NCBI GenBank assembly: GCA_946892665.1
Contig: CAMPOT010000001.1
Coordinates: forward strand, 310,001-374,000
Length of the DNA stretch: 64,000 nt
Direction: 5' to 3'
DNA from: Chryseobacterium sp. Marseille-Q5410
GTDB taxonomy: Bacteria; Bacteroidota; Bacteroidia; Flavobacteriales; Weeksellaceae
Shown: in pieces, positions 36,478 through 45,463 of the stretch
How positions within the stretch are numbered: position 1 is the stretch's first letter
Layout of the letters: each line of letters opens with the position of its first letter
The notes under the pieces: model-generated
The model's database searches: none
The model's input: only the letters and a program-made list of their open reading frames with translations
Told to the model about the DNA's origin: nothing
Position numbers and translations under genes: made by a program

Positions 36478-36610
36478 GAAAAATTTTATATGTTGTTGAA
36501 ATATTAATGATTTTGCAGTTTATTTTTATTAAATTGATAATTTTTGCATTAAAAATATTGATAATTGAATGTTATGCAAATATTAATAAATTTTTAAAAA
36601 TCATAAAAAA

Positions 36611-37720
36611 TTAAAGTGCCAGATATTGTCTTCCCGAAAGTGCTTTGATGTATCCTGCAATTTCCATTTGAAGCAAATCGGGCAAAATTTTATAGCTCGG
36701 AATTTCTAGTTTCTCCGATATTTCATCTAGCGAAAAAGGAGTGTTTTTATCTAAAATTTTCCAAATTGCCAATTGGTTTTCAGTTAAGAGCGTTCTGATT
36801 TCTGAAGTCGGGAATAACTCACCTATTTTTAAATTATCGCTCTGAAATCCAAGTTGTTCGGATAGTGACGAAATGGTTGAAATTGTTGCTGCTTTGTTTT
36901 GAAGAATCAATTGATTGCAACCCTGGCTGAATTTATCGGAAATTCTTCCGGGAAGCGCATAAACTTCACGGTTGTAGTTATTGGCGAATGTCGCGGTACT
37001 GATGGATCCGCCGCCGAATGCCGTTTCTACTACAATCGTTGCGGGAGATAGTCCTGCAATGATGCGATTTCTTTGGATGAAATTCTCACGGTCGGGTTTT
37101 TGCGAACTGTTGAATTCTGTGAAAAGGACGCCGTTTTCTTCAAGAATTTTTTCCGAAAGTTTTCTGTTTTTTGAAGGGTAAAGCGTGTGGAAACCATGAG
37201 CTAATACCGCAATGGTCGGAATGTTGTTATTCAAAGAAGATTCGTGAACTTCCGTGTCAACACCTAAAGCGAGTCCGCTAATACTCAGTATATTTTTGTC
37301 CCTGTTATTTTCTAAAAAATCATGAACGAAATTTTTGCCGTATGTGGTAATATTTCTGGTTCCTACCAAACTGATGCGTCTCAGGGAAAGATCGAAATTT
37401 CCTTTTTGGTAAAGAATTGCGGGTGCGTCGTCGCATTCATCCAGTAGTTTAGGGAGATCTCCGAGGTGGCGTAGGTTGATTTTGATTTGATTGTTCTCGC
37501 AAAATTTCAGCTCTTTCTCAGCGAATTTTAAATGTTCAGGATTGCCTATTTCCTTTGAAATTTTTTGTCCGATTCCATAGATGTTTTTAAGTCCGGTTTT
37601 GGTGAGTTGCCAAACATCCTTTGCGGAACCCGCCTCATATACAAGTTTTCGAAAGATTACATCTCCGATAAGTGGGCAATGCCGAAGGGCGATCGAATAG
37701 AGTGTTTCTTCGGAAAACAT
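36611..37720 (-). CDS. dprA: DNA processing protein DprA
   Basis: DprA binds incoming single-stranded DNA during natural transformation and loads RecA. The 369-residue protein has an N-terminal helical region, the Rossmann-like domain with SLVGTRNITTYGKNF, SGLALGVDTEVHESSL, TIAVLAHGFHTLYPSKN, NFIQRNRIIAGLSPATIVVE and YALPGRISDKFSQGCNQLI, and a C-terminal winged-helix-like DprA domain. ComM/YifB (39785) and the rhomboid gene follow, so competence-related genes cluster here. Confidence 0.96.
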   Translation of the reverse strand: MFSEETLYSIALRHCPLIGDVIFRKLVYEAGSAKDVWQLTKTGLKNIYGIGQKISKEIGNPEHLKFAEKELKFCENNQIKINLRHLGDLPKLLDECDDAPAILYQKGNFDLSLRRISLVGTRNITTYGKNFVHDFLENNRDKNILSISGLALGVDTEVHESSLNNNIPTIAVLAHGFHTLYPSKNRKLSEKILEENGVLFTEFNSSQKPDRENFIQRNRIIAGLSPATIVVETAFGGGSISTATFANNYNREVYALPGRISDKFSQGCNQLILQNKAATISTISSLSEQLGFQSDNLKIGELFPTSEIRTLLTENQLAIWKILDKNTPFSLDEISEKLEIPSYKILPDLLQMEIAGYIKALSGRQYLAL

Positions 37721-37748
37721 TTCTTATTTTTTTCAAATTTATTGAAAA

Positions 37749-38522
37749 TTATCCGTTTTTTCTGATGTTATCTAAGTGATCCCAAGGATCCTCCTTTTTC
37801 AGGTAGGGAAGTTCCATAAAATCCTCAGGATGATTTTCTTTGTAGGCTTGCCAGAGTTTATCGTCTTTTTCGCTATAATAATTCGGAAACTGCCAAATGA
37901 ATTTCTTGGTTTTTTCGCCGGTTTTCCTAAAAATAAAAGCTAGAATCACTCCTACTACAGCACCCGAAAGATGGGATTGCCAGGAAATTCTGCTCGGTTC
38001 CGGAAGGTTTGAGAAAAGTTCTTCCGGCATTACGCCCCAAACTAAACTTCCGTAATATAATGCAACGACCAACGAAACTGTCAAAAGTTTCATATTCCAC
38101 CGAAAAACACCGCTGAAAAACAAGAAAAAAGCTAAAACATATACAATTCCGCTGGCTCCGATAATACAAACATGGGAATATTCCCCGGTTAGGATATCAA
38201 TGGGCGGAAGCATCCAAACCAAAAGTGCGGACACGAACCATCCGGTAAAGAAAATCTTTTTTGCAATAGATGGATAAAATTGAAATAACAAAAATATTAG
38301 AACGAAAATCGGCACGGAATTTCCGAAAATATGATCAATTCCTCCATGAAGAAAAGGCGAGAAAAAAATCCCTTTCAACCCGGAAGGAGTGAGTGGAATA
38401 ATAGCACCATTGCAACCTTCGATAACGCCAAGGTTTTGCAGCAAAAATCCAAACCACATCGCTGAAACCATGATGGTGGCATATATTACCGCTTTGTAAC
38501 TGAGATATTCTTTTAACATCAA
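37749..38522 (-). CDS. Rhomboid-family intramembrane serine protease
   Basis: This 257-residue protein has six predicted helices and the rhomboid catalytic pair: Ser in GASGIVYVL (GxSG) and His in SHLSGAVVGVILA. The N-terminal HGGIDHIFGNSVPIF holds the HxxxN-type oxyanion residues. Rhomboids cut substrates inside the inner membrane. The substrate is unknown. It lies 28 bases upstream of dprA on the same strand, so they may be cotranscribed. Confidence 0.9.
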   Translation of the reverse strand: MMLKEYLSYKAVIYATIMVSAMWFGFLLQNLGVIEGCNGAIIPLTPSGLKGIFFSPFLHGGIDHIFGNSVPIFVLIFLLFQFYPSIAKKIFFTGWFVSALLVWMLPPIDILTGEYSHVCIIGASGIVYVLAFFLFFSGVFRWNMKLLTVSLVVALYYGSLVWGVMPEELFSNLPEPSRISWQSHLSGAVVGVILAFIFRKTGEKTKKFIWQFPNYYSEKDDKLWQAYKENHPEDFMELPYLKKEDPWDHLDNIRKNG

Positions 38523-38654
38523 TTTCTTTCGTCAAAATTGTAGCCAATTAAATAATTAAGTAAATATGGCTAAAGTTTTCATTAAAATCAATAAAAATCA
38601 GTCAAAAAGTAATAAAAGATTGCTACTGAATTTTATAGAATTATTAGTTTGGCT

Positions 38655-38662
38655 TAAATTTG
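38655..38662 (+). promoter_or_regulatory. Probable -7 element of the DUF3078 gene
   Basis: TAAATTTG ends only six bases before the ATG at 38669, so transcription would start at or next to the start codon (leaderless). No clear -33 element is seen. Confidence 0.45.
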
Positions 38663-38668
38663 TAGGCT

Positions 38669-39778
38669 ATGAGAAAGTTTATTGCCTTTATTTTATTGTT
38701 TTTTACGGCTGTAGTTTTCGCGCAGCGAGACAGAGAAATTCTTAAAGAAATCGATTCTATTTCTCAAAGAAGATGGGATTCTATTTCGCTGGATTTGGAC
38801 AGTTTGTCGAATCCGAAACTCATCAATTTCGACAGACATTTTAAGGATACTATCGTGATTCGTGATAAAGTGGTAATGGCAAATCTCACTCAGGAATTAC
38901 CCATTACTCCTTATAATATGCTAAAACTGCAAGGTCCGATAAAGTGGTTTTATTACGGAACCAATAATGTGGTTTTCAACCAATCTTCGTTTTCAAACTG
39001 GAATTCCGGAGGGAATAATAATATCGGAATCATCGGAAAGATTAATTATAATTTAAGTTATAAAAATAACAAGCATTTCTTGGATAATAACCTGCAACTC
39101 GGTTATGGTTTTGTTGCTTCGCAAGGTGAAGCTTCGCGAAAAACCGAAGATTACATAAATCTTATGACTAACTACGGGTACGACATCGGAAAGGATTTTT
39201 ATCTTTCAACGGGTTTTCAGTTTCTTTCGCAGTTTTCGTCGGGTTATAACTACACCGATACTCCAGATCCGGAATTTAAAGACCGCATTTCAAGATTCAT
39301 GTCGCCGGGATATTTGAATGTCGGTTTGGGTATTTCATACAATCCTAATGAAAATTTCCAGTTAATTTTCCGTCCGGCAAATGGTAAATTTACTTTTGTT
39401 ACAGATCCTTTGCTACAAAAAGCTGGGAAATATGGTTTGGAAAAAGATGGTCAAAATGTGAGATCAGAGCTTGGTGCTTTGGTGAATGTTTTGTATCGTT
39501 TGAAAATTTATAAAGACATTAACCTTGTTAATCAAATAAACTTCTTTAGTAATTACATTTTCCATCCCGAGAGAGTGGATATCGGTTATAATGGTACGCT
39601 GAATATCAGATTCAATAAATTTATTACTACAGTAGTGAGTTTGGATTTGCTATACGACCACGATCAGTTGCAGAAATTGCAGATGAAACAAACCTTGGGC
39701 GTAGGTTTTTCTTATAATTTTGGTTTTGAAAATAAAGAGAAAAACAAAAAGTTGATTAAGCCGTTTGTGACGAATTAA
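38669..39778 (+). CDS. DUF3078 protein, probable outer-membrane beta-barrel
   Basis: The 369-residue protein has a signal peptide (MRKFIAFILLFFTAVVFAQ, cleavage about residue 19) and a sequence of alternating short strands rich in aromatic and polar residues (such as SSFSNWNSGGNNNIGIIGKI and NKHFLDNNLQLGYGF), typical of a DUF3078 beta-barrel. The N-terminal 70 residues form a small helical region. The barrel region ends in GVGFSYNFGF near residue 355, followed by a short Lys-rich tail. It is an outer-membrane protein of unknown role in Flavobacteria. It is a single gene, convergent with yifB. Confidence 0.85.
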   Translation: MRKFIAFILLFFTAVVFAQRDREILKEIDSISQRRWDSISLDLDSLSNPKLINFDRHFKDTIVIRDKVVMANLTQELPITPYNMLKLQGPIKWFYYGTNNVVFNQSSFSNWNSGGNNNIGIIGKINYNLSYKNNKHFLDNNLQLGYGFVASQGEASRKTEDYINLMTNYGYDIGKDFYLSTGFQFLSQFSSGYNYTDTPDPEFKDRISRFMSPGYLNVGLGISYNPNENFQLIFRPANGKFTFVTDPLLQKAGKYGLEKDGQNVRSELGALVNVLYRLKIYKDINLVNQINFFSNYIFHPERVDIGYNGTLNIRFNKFITTVVSLDLLYDHDQLQKLQMKQTLGVGFSYNFGFENKEKNKKLIKPFVTN

Positions 39779-39784
39779 TTTTCT

Positions 39785-41320
39785 TTAAACATTCCAAAAT
39801 TCCCTGTCCAGACTTCGGTACTGAATGGCTTCGGAAATATGCGCAGCGTTGAGGCGTTCCTGAAGTTCCAGATCGGCGATTGTTCGGGCAACCTTCAGTA
39901 TTCTGTCGTAAGCTCTTGCCGAGAGATTGAGCTTTTCCATGGCTGTTTTTATTAAGCTTTGTGAAGCATCATCCAATTCGCAGTATTTTTCTATTTCTTT
40001 AGGACCCATTTGCGCATTGTAATGAATCTCGGAATCCTGATATCTTTTAGATTGAATTTCCCTTGCCATCAGAACTCTCGCTCTTATTTCTTCGCTTTTT
40101 TCACCTTTGCGTTTGTCGGCAAGTTGTTCAAATTCTACTTTTTGCACTTCAATGTGAATATCGATTCGGTCCAAAAGAGGTCCTGAAAGTTTATTCATAT
40201 ACCGTTGCATTTCAAATTGTGAGGAAGTATTGTTGGGATCATCCGGGAAATAGCCGCTCGGACTCGGGTTCATGCTTGCAACCAACATGAAACTCGCAGG
40301 ATAGTTTACGGTGAATTTTGCTCTTGAAATGGTTACTTCCCGATCTTCCAGCGGTTGTCGCATAACTTCCAATACTGTTCTTTTAAATTCCGGCATTTCA
40401 TCCAAAAATAAAACGCCATTGTGAGCTAAAGAAATTTCTCCTGGTTGTGGGTAACTACCTCCGCCGACGAGTGCAACATCCGAAATGGTATGGTGCGGAC
40501 TTCGAAACGGGCGAACGGTCATCAACGAAGTTTCTGTTCCTATTTTTCCGGCCACTGAATGAATTTTGGTGGTTTCTAAAGCTTCTTTTAAAGTTAAAGG
40601 TGGAAGAATACTTGGAACTCTTTTCGCAAGCATGGTTTTTCCGCTTCCTGGTGGGCCAATCAAGATAATATTGTGTCCGCCGGCGGCAGCGACCTCCATC
40701 GCTCTTTTTGCGGTTTCTTGGCCTTTTACTTCCGAAAAATCTGTGGAAAAGAAATTAATCTTTTCCTGAAACTCTTTTCTAGTGTCAATGGTTGTTCTTT
40801 CTAATGGAATTCCTTCGTTGAAAAAATCGATGACTTCTTTGATGTTTTCGATGCCGTACACTTCGAGTTGATCGACAATTGCAGCTTCACGAATATTTTG
40901 TTTAGGAAGAATAATTCCTTTAAAACCTTCTTCGCGAGCTTTAATGGCGATGGGTAATACTCCTTTTATGGGAAGCAATCCGCCATCGAGCGAGAGTTCG
41001 CCCATGATGATGTATTCACCAATATTTTCTGCAGTGATTTGCCCTGAAGCGGCAAGAATTCCTAGTGCTATACTGAGGTCATAAGCAGAACCTTCTTTTC
41101 GTAAATCGGCAGGAGCCATATTGATGGTGATTTTTTTACCTGGAATTTTATATCCAACATTTTTTAAAGCTGCGGAAATTCGGTAACTGCTTTCTTTGAT
41201 TGCATTATCGGGAAGCCCGACCAAATGATAACCCACTCCGGAAGTATCAACATTGACCTCGATGGTAATGGTTTGTGCAGAAACCCCATGAATGGCGCTC
41301 CCATAAATTTTCACTAACAT
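39785..41320 (-). CDS. comM: YifB/ComM-family Mg-chelatase-like AAA+ ATPase
   Basis: The 511-residue protein has the N-terminal ChlI-like domain (MLVKIYGSAIHGVSAQTITIE), a Walker A in IGPPGSGKTMLAKR, Walker B HNGVLFLDEMPEF, the sensor region in SFMLVASMNPSPSGYFPDD and the C-terminal lid with LSARAYDRILKVARTIADLE. In naturally competent bacteria ComM is a branch-migration helicase that extends recombination tracts. Its nearness to dprA (36611-37720) supports the same role. The alternative name is YifB. Confidence 0.92.
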   Translation of the reverse strand: MLVKIYGSAIHGVSAQTITIEVNVDTSGVGYHLVGLPDNAIKESSYRISAALKNVGYKIPGKKITINMAPADLRKEGSAYDLSIALGILAASGQITAENIGEYIIMGELSLDGGLLPIKGVLPIAIKAREEGFKGIILPKQNIREAAIVDQLEVYGIENIKEVIDFFNEGIPLERTTIDTRKEFQEKINFFSTDFSEVKGQETAKRAMEVAAAGGHNIILIGPPGSGKTMLAKRVPSILPPLTLKEALETTKIHSVAGKIGTETSLMTVRPFRSPHHTISDVALVGGGSYPQPGEISLAHNGVLFLDEMPEFKRTVLEVMRQPLEDREVTISRAKFTVNYPASFMLVASMNPSPSGYFPDDPNNTSSQFEMQRYMNKLSGPLLDRIDIHIEVQKVEFEQLADKRKGEKSEEIRARVLMAREIQSKRYQDSEIHYNAQMGPKEIEKYCELDDASQSLIKTAMEKLNLSARAYDRILKVARTIADLELQERLNAAHISEAIQYRSLDREFWNV

Positions 41321-41395
41321 GATTTTGTGTTTTAAAATAAAATTAGTAAAAATTTTCGGATTGAAAGGTTTTAAACAAAAATAACTTTTTGAAAC

Positions 41396-41427
41396 AAAAA
41401 AAGCCTCACATTTCTGTGAAGCTTTTA
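41396..41427 (-). terminator. Intrinsic terminator of tRNA-Val
   Basis: On the minus strand the stem AAGCTTCACA / TGTGAGGCTT (one G-U) with loop GAAA is followed by seven T residues, seven bases after the tRNA 3' end. Confidence 0.8.
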
Positions 41428-41433
41428 CAAGTG

Positions 41434-41508
41434 TGGGTCCTGAGGGATTCGAACCCCCGACCCTCTGGGTGTAAACCAGATGCTCTGAACCAACTGAGCT
41501 AAGAACCC
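41434..41508 (-). tRNA. tRNA-Val (anticodon UAC)
   Basis: The 75-base gene folds into a full cloverleaf. The acceptor pairs GGGTTCT with AGGACCC (one T-G), the discriminator is A, the D arm is AGCTCAGTTGGTTCAGAGC, the anticodon stem TCTGG/CCAGA encloses TTTACAC with anticodon TAC, and the T arm GGGGG-TTCGAATC-CCTC is present. CCA is not encoded. It has its own promoter (41524-41554) and terminator. Confidence 0.95.
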
Positions 41509-41523
41509 TTGTTTTTGGTGTTG

Positions 41524-41554
41524 CAAATATACAACGTTTTTTTATTTCTGCAAA
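41524..41554 (-). promoter_or_regulatory. tRNA-Val promoter
   Basis: On the minus strand TTTG (41551-41554), a 19-base spacer and TATATTTG (41524-41531) match the Bacteroidetes consensus. The tRNA starts 15 bases downstream. The element overlaps the folC 3' end. Confidence 0.75.
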
Positions 41555-42780
41555 TTTTTTTCCAAAAATTCTCCCACAACGAAGTTGCTTCCGCCAATAA
41601 AAATCATTTCTCCATTTTTAATATTCTGTTTTGTAGAGAGATAAGCTTGCTGCACTTCGTCAAAAATTTTATAAGAAATTTTCGATTTTTTCAGTAAATC
41701 TTCATAATCTTTCGGATGACGGCCACGGTTGACGTACGGTTTGGCAAAATAATAAGTAGAATTTTGAGGAACAATTTTTAAAACTTCATCTATTTTTTTG
41801 TCATTTACAAATCCCAGGATAATATGTTTGTGTTCGGGCAAAGCCTTCAGTTGCGCAAAAACCTCTTCCAAACCCGCTTGATTGTGGCCGGTATCGCAAA
41901 TCGTCAATGGATTTTTTGAAAATTCGTACCATCTACCTAAAAAATTTGTGTTTTTTTGAACATTTAAAAGTCCGGTTTGGATATTTTTCTCAGAAATTTG
42001 AATCCCAAGGTTTTTTAACTCACGAATTAAAGCTAAAACCACTTTGATGTTTTTCTTTTGATAATTTCCCTTTAAATCAGATTTCAGATCTGAAAAAATG
42101 GTTGTAGCATCAATGAACTCGGCATTTTTTTCTTTGGCTTTATTGGCAATAATTTTTTTTATCACATCTTGATCATCGCCGGAAATCACTGGTGTATTTT
42201 CTTTGATGATTCCTGCTTTTTCGGTAGCGATTTCTTCAACGGTGTTTCCTAAAATATTTTGATGATCCAAAGCAACATTCGTAATGGCTGATACCAACGG
42301 ATTGATGATATTGGTGGAATCCAATCTTCCGCCTAAACCAACTTCGATGATAGCGAAATCTACTTCTTGCTGAGCAAAATATTCGAAAGCCATAATCGTG
42401 GTAAATTCGAAAAAAGAAGGCCGAATATCTGAAGGAAGATTTTTTAGTTTTTGAATGAAATGATAGACAAATTCCTTATCGCAGTTTTTACCGTTCACCT
42501 TTATTCTTTCTGTGAAATCAATGAGATGTGGTGAATTGTATAAACCGATTTTATAGCCGGATTCTTGCATAACGGAAGCGAGCATATTACTGGTAGAACC
42601 TTTTCCGTTGGTTCCGCCGATATGAATCATTTTGATTTTTTCTTGTGGATTTCCGAAAAAAGCACAAAGCTTGGTGATGTTTTGAAGCCCTGGTTTATAC
42701 GCTTTTTTACCATCGATTTGGTAGTTCGGAGCCTGCACAAAAAGCCATTCTACAGCTTCTTGATATTCATGATTTGTCAT
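41542..42780 (-). CDS. folC: Folylpolyglutamate / dihydrofolate synthase
   Basis: FolC adds glutamate to dihydropteroate and polyglutamylates folates. The 412-residue Mur-ligase-like protein has the P-loop MIHIGGTNGKGSTSNML (about residues 50-66), the SPHLIDFTERIKVNG loop, IIEVGLGGRLDSTNII, LDHQNILGNTVEEIATEKAGI and CDTGHNQAGL in the C-terminal domain. The size is typical. The tRNA-Val promoter overlaps its 3' end. Confidence 0.95.
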   Translation of the reverse strand: MTNHEYQEAVEWLFVQAPNYQIDGKKAYKPGLQNITKLCAFFGNPQEKIKMIHIGGTNGKGSTSNMLASVMQESGYKIGLYNSPHLIDFTERIKVNGKNCDKEFVYHFIQKLKNLPSDIRPSFFEFTTIMAFEYFAQQEVDFAIIEVGLGGRLDSTNIINPLVSAITNVALDHQNILGNTVEEIATEKAGIIKENTPVISGDDQDVIKKIIANKAKEKNAEFIDATTIFSDLKSDLKGNYQKKNIKVVLALIRELKNLGIQISEKNIQTGLLNVQKNTNFLGRWYEFSKNPLTICDTGHNQAGLEEVFAQLKALPEHKHIILGFVNDKKIDEVLKIVPQNSTYYFAKPYVNRGRHPKDYEDLLKKSKISYKIFDEVQQAYLSTKQNIKNGEMIFIGGSNFVVGEFLEKNLQK

Positions 42781-42856
42781 TCCACAAAATTCACAAAAGT
42801 TTTTGGTTTTGGAAAATTATTTTCATAAAGTTTTTTATGAAATTCATGTAAAATTT

Positions 42857-43744
42857 TTAGAAAGTAATTTTATAAGTTCCGGTTGATGAGGTCGAAGCTT
42901 TTTCGGCTTTTACATATTTTTTCACCCAAGAAACTGATGTTGATGCAACGCAGGGATCGGATATTCCTCCTGATCTTCTGGCGGAAATTACGTTTCCTGC
43001 CTTATCGACGGTGTAAGAAACCGTTATGCTTCCGCTGGCTGAGCAATTATGCGCTGGCTGTTGGCCGCCACGTCCCATCGTTCCGGGGATGTAACCGATT
43101 AATTTTCTGTCAATCCCAATTTTGCTATCGCCATCACCATCACCGCCCAAAGGATCGCCTTGGTTTCCAATGCCGGTTCCGGTGCCTTGTGATCCGGCTT
43201 TTGTACCACGTCCTTTAATTAAATTTCCAATTGCAGCGGTACCTTTCCCGTCGCCTGAGCCGGTTGTAGAATTGGAGGTTGTGGATTTGGAACTTGTTGC
43301 TTTTGCCGAAGATTTTGATGAAGATGCAGCGGTTGATTTTGCATTCTTCTCTGATTTCTCAGGAGTTTTTACCGTATTTTTAGCACTTGTTCCTGTAATT
43401 AATTTTTCTTTTGCAACCTCTTTTTTAGTGATTTCAACAGCGTTCGAAGGCTTTGCAGTTTTAGCTTCAGATTCCGCTTCCGCAGTAGTTTCTAGGGTTG
43501 TTGGATCGCTTGTTGCGGCCAAACTTCCTTCTTGTTCGGCGGGTTCTTCTAAGCCATTCCCGTTTCTGTTGTCACCGAAATTGATGAGCATGCTGGTTAC
43601 AGCCTCATCTTTCGCGGGAATGGTGGTGGTAAATTTATAAAGAGAAACAAACAGCAGGAGAGCGGACCAGATGATCGCGGTGATAATTCCGCTTTTAATC
43701 TTGTCTTTATTTTCGTCCTTTCTATTGATGCTGTATTGGTTCAT
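42857..43744 (-). CDS. TonB-like energy transducer
   Basis: The start is placed at ATG 43744 (MNQYSINRKDENKDKIKSG, 295 residues); a second ATG at 43762 overlaps exbD by eight bases. One N-terminal membrane helix (about 20-40) is followed by a long low-complexity periplasmic linker rich in S, T, K, A and G (SKSSAKATSSKST and GTGTGIGNQGDPLGG). The C-terminal domain ITVSYTVDKAGNVISARRSG resembles TonB/TolA-type C-domains. It lies directly after exbB and exbD, so it is likely the periplasmic transducer of this motor. Confidence 0.82.
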   Translation of the reverse strand: MNQYSINRKDENKDKIKSGIITAIIWSALLLFVSLYKFTTTIPAKDEAVTSMLINFGDNRNGNGLEEPAEQEGSLAATSDPTTLETTAEAESEAKTAKPSNAVEITKKEVAKEKLITGTSAKNTVKTPEKSEKNAKSTAASSSKSSAKATSSKSTTSNSTTGSGDGKGTAAIGNLIKGRGTKAGSQGTGTGIGNQGDPLGGDGDGDSKIGIDRKLIGYIPGTMGRGGQQPAHNCSASGSITVSYTVDKAGNVISARRSGGISDPCVASTSVSWVKKYVKAEKASTSSTGTYKITF

Positions 43745-43754
43745 TTTATCGGTC

Positions 43755-44153
43755 TTAATCATCTTTCGTAGTGGCAATCGCGATGCTGTATTTATGTTTT
43801 TCGGCAATTTCCATCGCAAAAACTACGTCTTTATGAAACGAATTTTTGTCTGCTCTAATGGTAAACGAAGGCTTTTGAGTGTTTTTTAATTTTTCGACGA
43901 GTACCGATTCCAAAGTTTCTTTTTTTACAGCAACATCATCTACAAAATAAGAGCCATCTTCTTTAATGCTAACGGTAACTTGGTTTGGGATGCTTGGATT
44001 TTCAAGTTCGCCTTTCGGCAGCTCCACATCAATCGCACTTTGGTTAGCCGCTGCGGAAGTCACCATGAAAAAGATGAGGAGCAACAAAATCACATCCACC
44101 ATTGCAGCGAGACTGAACTCGGGATTTGCTTTATTTCTGCGTTTAAGTTTCAT
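43755..44153 (-). CDS. exbD: ExbD/TolR-family biopolymer transport protein
   Basis: The 132-residue protein has the short cytoplasmic N-terminus MKLKRRNKANPEFS, one membrane helix with the essential Asp in SLAAMVDVILLLLIFFMV, and a periplasmic beta-rich domain. This is the pattern of ExbD/TolR, the rotor/stator partner of ExbB that uses the proton gradient. The gene lies 3 bases after exbB and overlaps or abuts the TonB-like gene. Confidence 0.93.
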   Translation of the reverse strand: MKLKRRNKANPEFSLAAMVDVILLLLIFFMVTSAAANQSAIDVELPKGELENPSIPNQVTVSIKEDGSYFVDDVAVKKETLESVLVEKLKNTQKPSFTIRADKNSFHKDVVFAMEIAEKHKYSIAIATTKDD

Positions 44154-44156
44154 GAT

Positions 44157-44840
44157 TTACGATGGTTTGTTGATGATATCTAAAAAGTCGGTAGAAAGGT
44201 GTTGTACCTTCAGAACAAATTTATCAATTCTCGTTAAAAGTAAATTATAGAAAAAATTGGAAGGAATTGCCACTGCAAGACCCATTGCTGTTTGCCCGAG
44301 AGCGGTATATATTCCTTCGGAAAGCGTTTTCGGGGAGAAAGATCCTTCAGCATTGGACATGCTGAAAAAAGCCATAATCAATCCGATTACCGTTCCTAAA
44401 AGTCCCAGCATTGGCGCTAAGCTTGGTACGGAGGCTAAAAGATTCAGGTTTTTTTCTAATTTGGAAATTTCTATTTGTGCTTGGCTTTCCATTGCGCTTA
44501 CAATATCGGAAATCGGTCGTCCGATGCGTGTGATTCCTTTTTCCAGAATTCTGGCTTCGGGAGTATTTTGTCTTTCGCAATAATCAATAGCGGCATCTAC
44601 ACGGCCCTGATTCAGTAAATCCGCAATGTTATTCATTAAATTCGTGTCGTTTATTTTCAACATTCGGTTGATGTAAAATAACCTTTCAAGAAATATATAA
44701 AGTGAGAAAACACCCAATGCAAGTACGGTGCACATTACGATATTAGCGAAAAGATTTCCGTGGAAAATGATTTTCCAGAAAGAGAAAACTTGCTCCTGCG
44801 TTTCCGGCGTTACGGCTTGTGCTGCTGCTTGTAAAAACAT
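44157..44840 (-). CDS. exbB: ExbB/TolQ/MotA-family proton channel protein
   Basis: The 227-residue protein has three membrane segments and the family blocks LERLFYINRML, the long cytoplasmic loop with KNLNLLASVPSLAPMLGLLGTVIGLIMAF shortened to LAPMLGLLGTVIGL, and GIYTALGQTAMGLAVAIP, all typical of ExbB/TolQ. It forms the proton channel that energises TonB-dependent import. First gene of the exbB-exbD-tonB run. Whether it serves TonB or Tol function cannot be told from sequence alone; the partner's TonB-like C-domain favours Ton. Confidence 0.93.
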   Translation of the reverse strand: MFLQAAAQAVTPETQEQVFSFWKIIFHGNLFANIVMCTVLALGVFSLYIFLERLFYINRMLKINDTNLMNNIADLLNQGRVDAAIDYCERQNTPEARILEKGITRIGRPISDIVSAMESQAQIEISKLEKNLNLLASVPSLAPMLGLLGTVIGLIMAFFSMSNAEGSFSPKTLSEGIYTALGQTAMGLAVAIPSNFFYNLLLTRIDKFVLKVQHLSTDFLDIINKPS

Positions 44841-44907
44841 TTAATTTAAATTTATAATTAAAAACTGAACGATAAAATTAGGTTAATATTGTTGAAAAAC
44901 CTTTCTG

Positions 44908-44929
44908 TTAATCATTTTTAAATGATTAA
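44908..44929. promoter_or_regulatory. 22-base AT palindrome upstream of exbB
   Basis: TTAATCATTT and AAATGATTAA are perfect 10-base arms around TT. It lies 68 bases before the exbB ATG and 76 bases after the minus-strand gene at 45005. No T-run follows on the minus strand, so an operator is more likely than a terminator. TTAATCATTT occurs again before sufB at 62268-62277. Confidence 0.4.
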
Positions 44930-45004
44930 TGTGTTCAAATAACCTGCTTTTTCTACTTGAGAAAAAAACGGTTTCAACAAAAAAAGCAAAGAAAAAAAAG
45001 GAAA

Positions 45005-45463
45005 TTAATCGTCTACTTCAATCTCGTCTTGCTTGAAATTGCATTTCAATTTAAAAGGAATTGTTTCGTCGGAACCGGTATAAAAATCGGTGATTTCCCC
45101 TTTCCATAACAGCTCCAAATCACTATTTTCGTTTTGGGTAAAAGACAATTCATTTTGGTAAAGAAATGCGTCTTCATCGTCGAAAAGATTTACTTCAGTG
45201 AAGGTTTCATCCTCGGAATCGTCAATCTCAAAAGTCTTTCCTTCTACTTGATCATCGTCGATAGGAAATTCGTAAACATTCATCGAAAGTTGCGGAAAAC
45301 GATATTGTAAAGAGTCGTCATCTACGTGATCCAACGAATCATCGGTGATGATTTCAACTTCCAGAAAATGCTTTTGATTGCTGTAAACCGCCTTAGAGTA
45401 AGTACTTTTGATGTGGTATTTAAGGGTTTCTTCAGGGTGATAGATTTTTAAAATCCCTTTCAT
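45005..45463 (-). CDS. Acidic conserved hypothetical protein
   Basis: The start at ATG 45463 (MKGILKIYHPEETLKYHIKS) gives 152 residues; upstream in-frame codons are A/T-rich and unlike coding sequence. It is strongly acidic (clusters such as TDDSLDHVDDDS and IDDSEDETFTE) with no Cys, no signal peptide and no membrane segment, so it is likely a soluble cytoplasmic protein. I do not recognise a named family; similar proteins occur in Chryseobacterium (from memory). It is single, upstream of the exbB promoter palindrome. Confidence 0.6.
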   Translation of the reverse strand: MKGILKIYHPEETLKYHIKSTYSKAVYSNQKHFLEVEIITDDSLDHVDDDSLQYRFPQLSMNVYEFPIDDDQVEGKTFEIDDSEDETFTEVNLFDDEDAFLYQNELSFTQNENSDLELLWKGEITDFYTGSDETIPFKLKCNFKQDEIEVDD

